Part shown: one piece after another, positions 34,337 through 43,785 of the stretch
Position numbering within the stretch: the stretch's first letter is position 1
Layout of the letters: each line of letters starts with the position of its first letter
Assembly: GCA_021432605.1 (NCBI GenBank)
Contig: MU271151.1
Location: 744,001-808,000, forward strand
From: Coniochaeta sp. PMI_546
Taxonomy: Eukaryota > Ascomycota > Sordariomycetes > Coniochaetales > Coniochaetaceae
Length of the DNA: 64,000 bases
Direction of reading: 5' to 3'
Program-made: the position numbers and the translations under genes
The notes under the pieces: model-generated
Database searches by the model: none
Seen by the model: the letters and a program-made list of their open reading frames with translations, nothing else
Told to the model about the DNA's origin: nothing

Positions 34337-34623
34337 ATTTATGCAGAACTAGACGTGTAAGACGGTATAGGCGAATTCATCCCTGGCGTAAATGTTCATG
34401 TTCGGAGGTCGGGTCAGGAACTTGATGGCGCAAAAAATATAAACAGACAATCTCAGACTCATTTTTGTTCGACAAATACCACTTAGACGTTTGGAGGCAT
34501 GCAGCAAGAGAGTTCACCATCCGAAGGAGGACAAAATATCGTTCTCTATTATGAACATGTATGTTGCGCATCCAGTTAAGAAACAACCTTCAGTCTGTCA
34601 GAGCAGAGCCCAGAGATAATAAC

Positions 34624-35071
34624 ATGGCCATTATGTTCCTTTACGTCGCAACGATAATGGTTCTGGGTTTGGCCACATGTGAGTATCCTCAGCTGATTCG
34701 AGTTCCTCTTGTCGATACTACCATTTCGATGTCCAGAAATTCGGTAAGTCCGTTTCTGCTGCCATTAAGGGTGACAGGACTATTGCAAGGAAAGTCCCCA
34801 GAAACGGCATCGTTGTGGTTGTTGTAATTGCTGCACCAGTAAAGTCATAAAAGCATACGATGAAGAGACTCTACAGCCGCTGTCTATTTTCCCTAACTTT
34901 TATGTGGCAAGACCGAGTGCAAGCGACTACCACCTGTCCAGCGGTCTCCAAACTTCCCATGGCTATTCACATGTGGGAGGAAAGCTCGTCACCGATGGAA
35001 CTGGCCAAAGACTTGAATGGATTATAGGGAGCCATCAGGGGCGTGTGGGCGCAGTACCGGATAAAGAATGA
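34624..35071 (+). CDS. possible small secreted cysteine-containing protein (low confidence)
   Basis: A signal-peptide-like start (MAIMFLYVATIMVLGLATC) is followed by a possible 46-bp intron (34744-34789, GTAAGT...AAG, with a TGAC branch candidate). An open exon of 94 codons then begins with a CGCCNCC cluster. The joined product would be 133 aa. Both exons are in phase, but I recognise no homolog and the intron is short. Small secreted Cys-containing proteins are common in fungi, some acting as effectors; nothing here shows that role. Another in-frame ATG lies at 34561. Confidence 0.25.
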
Positions 35072-35290
35072 CATGTCACTAGACGTGCTCTCCTTGCCAG
35101 TCAATATGCGCGGTACCCCCGCGAGCCGGGATGAAGGCGTAATAAGACGACCAACCGGAAATATCGGAGAATGGTCGGATCGGTTCATGCGTCGAGACAT
35201 GGACATTCAGGCAGCGATTTGAAGACCACTCTTGCCGTGAAACTTCATATTCGTCTTGATATATCGGGGATCTTGTCCCCAACAGTGCAG

Positions 35291-36090
35291 ATGGCTCCCA
35301 ATATCGCAATATGCCAATGTACGGTGGCAGACAGCGACGCCCTTGCCCGCAACAATATTCCCGCCTTCTGGGCAGATCCGCACTGGGTGCTAGCATGGAA
35401 GCATAGGACCCTGGACTACCACATCTCCCAAATCGCCAAGCGCATGCCACGGAACCTACTAAACGATCGAGAGATAAAGCGACACCAGAAAGCAGTTGAT
35501 TTAGAAACCGGTCGTCTCGTGGGGTATGCGCGCTGGATATTGCCGGAAGCACGTGCGACACTCCGTGACGGCACACCAGCATGGCCTGAGGCTGTAGTTC
35601 CGGCTGTCAGTCCCGAGGAAGAAGCCGAGATTCGGAGGGTTGCTGCTACTGCTCACTGGGATCCCAATGAGGAGTCGGACCATCTGGGAGAACACATCCA
35701 GGAGGCGAAAAAAGAAATTCTGGTAAGAAAAGAGTATATTCGTAAGTATGCTGGTCACCCAAAGCACATGAACGTTGATGTCGTTTCTGACAATATACAG
35801 GCTTAGACTACCTGGCTGTGCATCCAGATAACCAAGGTAAGGGTATCGGCACTGCACTAGTACAGAGCGGCCTGGAACAGGCGGAGAAGTTATGTTTGGA
35901 CGTATTCATCTATGCTAAGCAGCAAGGGGTCGGTGTGTATAAGAGACTTGGGTTCCGCATCGAAAAAGACTTTGTTTTGGATGACTCTGCCTATGGCGGG
36001 ACAGGCGAAGTATATGTTGCGCTTATGATCTACGAACACAAATCTAGGTCAGACGGAGCAGTGCAAACAGAACAGGGTTCGGTCACATAA
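35291..36090 (+). CDS. GNAT family N-acetyltransferase
   Basis: Two exons, 35291-35741 and 35801-36090 (59-bp intron), give 246 aa. The acetyl-CoA binding motif A is LDYLAVHPDNQGKGIGTALV (core QGKGIG), built directly after the splice junction. It is followed by VYKRLGF, the usual motif B element, and a strand ending in YVALMIYE. The first half has the fungal GNAT pattern in which residues (R)NNIPAFWADPHW and VGYARW lie before a long acidic insert. It transfers an acetyl group to an unknown amine. The family has many fungal paralogs and is often found beside metabolic genes; substrate prediction is not possible. Confidence 0.9.
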
Positions 36091-36167
36091 GATTTAAGTC
36101 TACAACCTGGTAGCTATTCTAGATTGCCTCGGTCTGTCCCTGTGTGTATAGAAAGGTAGATCATATC

Positions 36168-38075
36168 TCATAACTCTTGTAGCAAGCTTTGCTCGAGATC
36201 GTCATCTAATTTCTCGATAAAGACGGCTTTCTCTGTGTCTACGCCTAGAATGTTATCCACGATGAGCCGCGCCACATTCTTACCCATCAGAGCGCTAGTC
36301 TCCATAGTTGAGATGAAGCTCTCCATGCCTGAAGTGTAGTACAACCCATCTGCGATGACAGGATCCTGGAAGGTCACGCGTGGAAAGCCCTTAGGATACG
36401 AGTTGAAGACGTGTGGGTAGTACCACGAAATTGGTTCGACCGCTTGTGCATGTGTGTCGTCGTTATCTGCCTTCCCATTGAAGTTGTCTGGAACCTCGAC
36501 GCCAAGTAGGGCACTGGAATGTCTTGTTAGCGAGCCACACAATATCAGCTGCATGAAACAGTTGAAGGACGCACCTCAGGAACTCCGGGGTGACCTTTTC
36601 GGGTGAGAATATCTTGTACAGATATTCAGTGGTCCCGGTCTTGGGATTAAGCACCCTCCTTAGGGTACTGATGCTGTAGAAGCCTGCCTTTCCGGCTCCC
36701 TGGACACCATCCAGAGGGCTCTCGCCATCGGCCAATGTTGTCAGAACCGTGGTCGGTACCTTCGAAGGAGCGACTTTGAAGTACGTAGCGCTGAGCTGGA
36801 ACGGGGACGAGAAAATGGTAACATGCAACTTGATGTACGGGATTTCTTCTATAGTCTTCTCCAATAGGCCTTCGGTGGTCGAGATTTTGCTGAACTGGTA
36901 GGGTGTGGCGACCACGACGTCGTCAAATGCAACGTCCTGTGTTTCCTCGAGCGCACTGTAATCACTGGAGGACTTCGTCTTCAGGATGTACTTTGGAGTT
37001 GGAGACGCCGGATCTCTCTTTTCCAGGTCAATGTGAGCGACCGATGTGTTTGACAGAAGCGTGGCATGAGAAGCTTGGACCATTTCCTCAAAGATTCGCC
37101 AGTTACCACCCACGACGGACATGGCTCCTTCAGGAGCCGTGGAGACCATCGTCTCCAGCCCGTGGATATGTGCAAGATTAGAAGCATAGTTGACACGAGT
37201 CAAAGCCTGGATGAACTCATGGCTGAGAAGGTCGGGGATCTGACCTGTCTATCAATAACCGGCCTAAACGAACATTGCACTGTCCTAGAACTGGCTAACA
37301 GACCTTGTTTTTGCGGAGAAACTCCTCTCCTGTCAAGCTCGTCTCCTCTAGGAGCTCGAGCTCGTACGTCCTCTGGGTTAAGGACTCGAATGGGAAGTAG
37401 GGTGGCTCGTAAAGGTTGAGAAACTTGGCGACGGTCTTTTGCACTAGGGCTTGCGAGTTTTTCAAAGCAAAGTAACCGTACCGCCAAACCAACCTGGCGG
37501 AGGTGCGCCACTTGGAGTGGCTGTCGTCGATGTCAAACCGGATGTGGTCGCCATCCCAGAAAGCTAAAATACCGCCAATGCCATCGTCTTCACGAGTCGT
37601 CGTGTCAAGACCGAAATCAAGGGTGGCATTGTACAAGATAGCGTTGAGCTTGATGAAGATGGAGGCGCCCAGTTCCACACTCTCGGATGGGCCGCTAATA
37701 TCGAAGGGTTGGATGGTTAAGGTCCGGCCACCGATCCTGTCCGTCCTCTCAAACACGGTAATGTTGATGGAAAGATCGTATTCTTCGGCGTATTTCCTTA
37801 GGTAGTAAGCAGTGGAAGCACCAGCTGCCCCAGCACCTAATGCAGTGATAAGTTTTGGTGCTAAGGACTCGAAGATTTGACCGACAGTCGTACTATGCAA
37901 AAGGCGGCGACGCGAATGCGCAATAAGAAATCACCTACGCACCAATAATTGCTACATTTCTGACTCCATTAGACGCTTGCTTGGGCTCTGTAGCTAATGA
38001 TACCGCCAGGAGCTGAGCTGCACATATTACGGAGATCGCTGATTTTACTGAGCGTGTGAGTGATTGCAGCCGCAT
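36168..38075 (-). CDS. prenylcysteine oxidase/lyase-like FAD oxidoreductase
   Basis: Four exons, 38075-37943, 37836-37304, 37239-36575 and 36513-36168 (introns 106, 64 and 61 bp), give 558 aa. The first exon encodes a hydrophobic signal-like start and runs into the dinucleotide-binding motif VAIIGAGAAGASTAYYL, which is formed across intron 1. Further on are ERTDRIGGRTLTI (flavin family motif), YAS..HGLETMVS, and GGNWRIFEEM of the prenylcysteine lyase domain. The C-terminal part has PISWYYPHVFNSYPKG and GLYYTSGMES. Known members cleave the thioether of farnesyl- or geranylgeranyl-cysteine, releasing cysteine, a prenyl aldehyde and H2O2. Fungal members are poorly studied, so activity is inferred from the family. 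The signal suggests the secretory pathway. Intron 2 has a less common GTCTGT donor. Confidence 0.88.
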
Positions 38076-38648
38076 AGTCGCTATTCGGTGATATTCCGAA
38101 CTCTGGGACTATCTCAATGGAGTAGGAGCATTAAGTTTCTAAGCAACGGATGAGTTTGATGTAGGATATGCAATTTGGTGTATGAAATCCAGACATATCT
38201 GTCCAAGGATGTTGAAACATGTCACGACATGCTCGTCGTGATCAGTCCGTATCGCGTAACATGGAAGGAAAGTGGGGTGACAATATGGTAAAGCAACACC
38301 TACCGTAAAGCACGTAAAGGCTCCAAGTAGTTGCAGGTACCCGAAAGTCTGCTAAGGTGAGACCTAGATTAGCCGTAGCATTACGGCCATTTCAAAGTAT
38401 ATCGTAACTCTTCTCTCCTGCAGTCATTGGCTGAAGCTCTACGGTTCAGCCCCACCAAAGCTGGCAGCTGCCGACAGGCAACGGCAGCCTGCATGCAAGG
38501 CTCAGAAAAAAGTTCAAGGAGGTTGCGAAAGAAAGCGGATCGCGACCAGAGCTGCAGCTTCATTTTCAAACACCCCTCTCTACATCAACCCACTTGAAGC
38601 CGCTCCGTTTATCCTTCAGGACGTCTCAGCACTCACACAACCACCATC
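38076..38648. promoter_or_regulatory. divergent promoter region (prenylcysteine oxidase / CCT6)
   Basis: 573 bp between two divergent starts, with no supported gene. It marks the passage from the accessory-type genes to the core gene block. Confidence 0.5.
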
Positions 38649-40540
38649 ATGTCCGCCGCACAGCTACTGAACCCGAAAGCCGAGTCGAGGGTACGCAGCT
38701 GGCCCTATCCGATACGCATGCATGACCGACATTTGGCTGACCGTGTTTACAGAGGCGGGGTGAGGCTTTGCGGGTGAACATCACTGCCGGCGAGGGCCTG
38801 CAAGAGGTCTTGAAGTCGAACTTGGGTCCTCTAGGGACCATTAAGATGTACTTTGGAATTCCTCTGACCTGTCGTCCGAGACTATCTTTCGCTAATAGCT
38901 CCTCTCTCTAGGTTGGTCGATGGTTCCGGACAGATCAAGCTTACCAAGGATGGAAATGTCCTCCTACGAGAAATGCAAATACAAAACCCCACGGCCGTCA
39001 TGATCGCAAGAGCAGCAACGGCACAAGACGATATTTGCGGAGATGGAACGACATCAGTAGTACTCTTGGTCGGTGAGCTGCTGAAGCAGGCAGATCGGTA
39101 CATATCAGAGGGTCTCCATCCTCGCGTAATCACAGACGGTTTCGAGATTGGAAAGAACGAAGCTCTGAAGGTAATACGGCGTCACGTATAGAATTGCCTA
39201 ACATGGTCTAACACGGATTTCTCCCAGTTTCTCGACGAATTTAAATTGCCGAAGGAAGTCGACCGAGAACTCCTGCTCTCCGTAGCAAGGACGTCCCTAG
39301 CGACGAAGCTTAGCGGCAGCCTTGCACAAAAGCTCACGCCCGACATCGTCGATGCCGTCCTGGCTATCTACCAGGCACCCGCGAAACCCGATCTTCACAT
39401 GGTTGAGATCATGAAGATGCAGCATCGTACCGCCTCCGATACCCAGCTCATCCGCGGCTTAGCCCTCGACCATGGTGCCCGGCATCCCGATATGCCTACA
39501 AGAGTCGAGAACGCTTTTATTTTGACGCTGAACGTTAGCCTGGAATACGAGAAGTCCGAGATCAACTCGAGCTTTTTCTACTCGAGCGCCGAGCAGCGTG
39601 AGAAGCTAGTCGAGAGCGAGCGTCGATTTGTTGATGCCAAGCTGAAAAAGATCGTTGAACTGAAGAAGGAGGTTTGCGGCAACGACCCGAAGAAGAACTT
39701 CGTCATCATCAACCAGAAGGGTATCGACCCTCTATCGCTCGACGTACTGGCCAAGAACGGCATTCTCGCCCTCCGCCGCGCCAAGCGTAGGAACATGGAG
39801 AGGCTGCAGCTTATTTGCGGTGGCACCGCTCAGAACAGCGTGGAAGACTTGTCTCCCGATGTACTTGGTTGGGCTGGCTTGGTCTACGAGCAACAGCTGG
39901 GCGAGGAGAAGTATACCTTCATTGAAGACGTTAAGGATCCCAAGAGTGTCACGCTTCTCATCAAGGGCCCGAACACGCATACCATTACGCAGATCACGGA
40001 CGCTGTCCGCGATGGTCTCCGTAGTGTTTACAATATGATTGTGGACAAGAGCGTCGTCCCCGGTGGAGGTGCATTTCAGATTGCCTGTGCAGCTCATCTG
40101 AGGAGTGATGCCTTTACGAAGACTGTCAAGGGCAAGGCGAAGTGGGGTGTCCATGCATTTGCCGACGCTCTGCTCATCATTCCCAAGACTCTGGCTGCTA
40201 ATGCGGGACATGACATCCAGGAAGCCAGTAAGTTTCGCGTTTTGATCTACTGATGCCTTGCGATTAGGTACTGGATCTGTTGTGCTAACACATTCTCCTA
40301 GTTGCTGAACTGCAGGACGAGTATGCCGAGGGCAACGTTGTTGGACTTGACTTGACAACCGGCAACCCCATGGATCCAGAGCTGGAGGGCGTGTACGATT
40401 CATTCAGAGTTCTGAGGAACTGCATCGCGTCGAGTGCGAGCATAGCCTCCAACCTGCTCTTGTGTGACGAGCTCCTCAAGGCTCGGCAGATGGGCAGGTC
40501 GGGCGGCCCGGGACCCGGTATGGATGGCCCTGAGGAGTAG
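38649..40540 (+). CDS. CCT6: T-complex protein 1 subunit zeta (chaperonin CCT6)
   Basis: Five exons: 38649-38690, 38753-38847, 38912-39170, 39228-40227 and 40302-40540 (introns 62, 64, 57 and 74 bp), give 544 aa, the usual CCT6 length. It is one of eight subunits of the cytosolic TRiC/CCT ring that folds actin, tubulin and WD40 proteins using ATP. Visible motifs are [26 protein letters not shown], the ATP-binding [29 protein letters not shown], and the C-terminal [11 protein letters not shown] and [12 protein letters not shown]. The CCT6-type N-terminus (LLNPKAES) identifies the subunit. It is an essential core gene. Confidence 0.97.
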
Positions 40541-40952
40541 AAGCAGAGGTTTGGGAACACCGGTTCAGGTTCACGTGTCTGCTTTCTGTAAGATACCATA
40601 CTTCGCCTTAGACGCCCAGAACTGAATTGATAGAGGTTGGAGCACTTGGCTGGCCGTCTTGAGTCCGTTTGTGGTTATTTAACTTCTACTTGCTTCTGCT
40701 CAAGTCTCCGTCTTACTTTCTTATAAGTCACTAAGATATCCTTGTTGTGGTGTCCCCTTTTCAGGTACCAAATGACTGGGTGTTCATGTTCATTGTACCA
40801 CAGGCTGGTAGATCTCTTATCCTTGATAACGAGTTCCCCGCCAAAATTTCCGTCGATGTCCAGAAAAATTCGACCCCACATTGTGGGATGCGTCCCCAAG
40901 CAAGCCATCAACAGACAGCAGGACCGGACAGTTAGACGGCAAGAGCAACAGG

Positions 40953-42351
40953 ATGGCCCCATACGACAGTGACTCGGACGATGGCTACGAGCCACAGGAC
41001 TACACAGAGACCGATGTTCTTCTCGGATATGTCTCGAAAGACTCAAAAGGGGAAACAATAAGTCGACTTGGTGGACGACCGGTACGCCTCCCTTTTCTCT
41101 TAGGATGTATAGCTGCCCCAGACAAGGATTTCTAAACTGAGCTTGGAGCTAACTCGTGATCGTATCTCTCAGGCATGGCTAGACGAGAGCAAGCCTCCAT
41201 CTGCATCTCTAGCGAGATGCAAGTCTTGCAAAGACCCTATGGTCCTCCTCCTACAACTCAATGCCGAACTTCCTAAACAGTTTCCCACACACGAACGACG
41301 GTTGTACGTCTTTTCGTGCCGAAGGAAGACATGCAGACGCAAGGAGGGTAGCATTCGTGCTATAAGGGGTGTCAGGGTCACAGCAGATGCGCAGTCTTCT
41401 GCACCAAAGGCCGACGAGAAGAAGGTGGAGGAGAAACAGACACCGGCCCAGGCACCTGCCATGTCAACTGGGCTTGGAGAGTCCCTTTTCGGTGTCAAGT
41501 CCGTTGCTGGCGCGGCTGCTGCTACGAACCCATTCTCGAACCCATTCTCTACCTCTTCTTCTAGCATCAATCCGTTCTCGAAGCCGCAGTCGGCAGAGTC
41601 TGCATCTACAGAACAGCCGTCAGCGCCGACGAATCCCTTCGGCAAACCCTCCGAGCCCGCAACACCGAAAGCAACTGAGGCCGCTATATCGGCACTTCCA
41701 AAAACCTTTGCCGAGACTCTCAACCTCAACAACACACAACCCGCCGCCGGTCCTCCTCCACCGCCCGAGCCGTGGCCGGAGGAGGCCGCTTTACCGCCCG
41801 CGTACCCAGTCTCCTGGATATCAGACGCAGAATACGAGGTCCTCGAGCCCACCTCGCTGCCCAAAGTGCCACAGGCCACGGTGATGGACGTCGACGGCGG
41901 CGAAGGGTCTAGCTCCGGCGGCGGGAAGGAAGATAAAGAGGTGTTTGAGTCCACTATGGATTCCACCTTCCAGAAGTTCGCGGACCGCGTTGGCCAGAAC
42001 CCGGACCAGTGTATTCGGTACGAGTATGCGGGGCAACCGCTGCTTTATGCCAAGGGGGATGAGGTTGCCAAGATGTTTGGGGAGGGACATGAGGGCAAAG
42101 TAAAGAGTGCGAGGGGGATGCCGCGGTGTGGGAACTGCGGTGCTGGGAGGATCTTTGAGGTCCAGCTTATGCCGCATGCTATCGAGGAATTGGAGAGCGA
42201 GGAGGATGGGCTGGATGGCATGGATTGGGGCACTGTTATTGTTGGTGTCTGTGAGAGGGACTGTGTTGAGAGGGGCCAAAAGAATGGTGAGGCTGGCTAT
42301 TTAGAGGAGTGGGCGGGTGTGCAATGGGAGGAGCTTACGATGAAGCGGTAA
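40953..42351 (+). CDS. TSR4: TSR4/PDCD2-like ribosome assembly factor
   Basis: Two exons, 40953-41081 and 41173-42351 (91-bp intron), give 435 aa. The start follows a short acidic N-terminus (MAPYDSDSDDGYEPQDY) common to fungal Tsr4. The N-terminal half has VLLGYVSK, GGRPAWLD across the junction, then zinc-ligand-like CKSC and RLYVFSCRRKTC. The C-terminal PDCD2_C domain contains QCIRYEYAGQPLLY and PRCGNCGAGRIFEVQLMPHAI. Yeast Tsr4 is a co-translational chaperone for ribosomal protein uS5 (Rps2). The middle is a long Ser/Pro/Ala-rich linker with four NPF tripeptides (Asn162, 166, 176, 197). The 412 bp before it, after CCT6, contain no supported gene. Confidence 0.93.
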
Positions 42352-42610
42352 AAGGCATATAAATAGTTAAAATGGAACGGATCATGATCATCTATCAGAA
42401 TCCAGCGAGACCAGGGACGTCTTGGTCCATGTTGTCGCTCGTAGATCATTCCATTCCTACCTGACCTGTGGAAACCGTTAACGCCGTAGCTTTTTTGCCG
42501 CCAGATGCAGAAAGGCCCCAATATCTAAGGCTTCCATCATGAGAAAGACCATCTAGACGCAAATACCGCCATCCACCCACTCTTCAACTACTCCTTCTGT
42601 GGAACACCTT

Positions 42611-43413
42611 TTATGCTGCCGCCTCCCAGGCCCTCCTGATCACACGCGAAAACATGTCCACATTCACATCCTCCCGGATCTCCGCCTTCTTTGCCTCGTT
42701 CTCGGGATTCCGGGGGATCTGCACAAGACCGTCGGCGTCCACCTTCCAGCCACACACCTCGGTGACGTACTTCCTCGCCTCGCCCTCATCGTTAATGCCG
42801 AGCCAGGCCTCGAGGACGGAGAGGTTGACCTCGCGGAAGGCCTGAGACACCAGCTGGGCGATGCGCACGCGGATCATCTCCTCGAAGCCGGCGATGTCGG
42901 TCGTCAGGTCGGCGTACAGATCGTCGCTGTCCATGGTGGCCCAGAAGCGGGCGTACTGGGCGCCCTCGAGCTGGGCGTTGAGGGCGCGTAGCTTGGCGAC
43001 GGCCTCAGCCAGCTCTGACGTCGCGGAGCCGGCGTTGGCGGCTGAGGGGTTGGCGATGGAGGGGGAGAGGAGGTGAAGTGCGAGGTCGAACTGTGGGCTG
43101 GGGAACAGGGTCATGCATTTGACGAGTATGTTGGTTATGGCTTCGTCCTTGATGCGGTCGGGGTTGAGTTGGTATCTATTGCGCCTCCAGTCAGCCACAG
43201 AACGAGCGCGGAGGAGCGAGCAGGATCGTCAGAGCAACTAGACACTCACAGCTTGAGCAGTGCCCGGTTGGCATTTGCGTCGCAGAATTTCTGTTCACAT
43301 TGCTCCTGCAAGTAGTTCTCGAGTGTGCCGGCCGCTTCCGGATTGTAGCGCTCGAGGCCATTAATGATGTTCTTAATGAACTCAGGTCGCTCTTGGGGGT
43401 CCTCGCCGTTCAT
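42611..43413 (-). CDS. eukaryotic translation initiation factor 3 subunit K
   Basis: Two exons, 43413-43250 and 43175-42611 (74-bp intron), give 242 aa, the normal eIF3k length. The N-terminus (RPEFIKNIINGLERYNPE, then LENYLQEQC) and NRALLKLYQLNPD across the junction are typical HEAT-like parts of eIF3k. The C-terminal CSN8/PSMD8-type winged-helix segment includes FAR-like RFWATM, RVRIAQLVSQAFREV, and WKVDADGLVQIPRN. eIF3k is a non-core subunit of the eIF3 complex that organises the 43S ribosome; it is absent from budding yeast but kept in filamentous fungi. It lies 198 bp after the in-frame exon junction of no other gene and is divergent from DNA ligase I. Confidence 0.94.
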
Positions 43414-43785
43414 GTTGGGCTAGTTGTGGTGTTATTTGGTGGTATTCGTGAGTGGACAGATCCGGGGACAGTACAACAATGGCGGGGAGGTCGTCGTCGA
43501 GAGATTTCGACACTTGTGATGGTGGGGCCGAAAGATTTCTGTGTGTGAGGCGCTAAGGTACCGAAGGTATTCCAGTTTTGCCTTACCTAACGTTAGCCTT
43601 GCGTCCACAGGAGGGGCGGGACTAATTATGGGTGGGGCGGATCTCCAGCCACACTCGTTAAGCCACAGATGCCGACTTCACCTCGAACCAATAAGTCACA
43701 GCGTCATTGAAGCAAGACACCTGTCGAACACTCTCACTACGCCTCTTCCTCGTAGTGCCTCTACTTATAGACATGATGGGCCATC
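43414..43785. promoter_or_regulatory. divergent promoter between eIF3k and DNA ligase I
   Basis: 372 bp with no gene. It contains AAGGTACCGAAGGTA and TTACCTAACG motifs near 43555-43590 and GC boxes (GGGGCGG near 43613 and 43635). No ACGCGT box was seen here. Confidence 0.5.

Noticed and set aside
41169-41966. 265-aa minus-strand frame
   Set aside because: Antisense of the Ser/Pro-rich TSR4 linker; codon-bias shadow.
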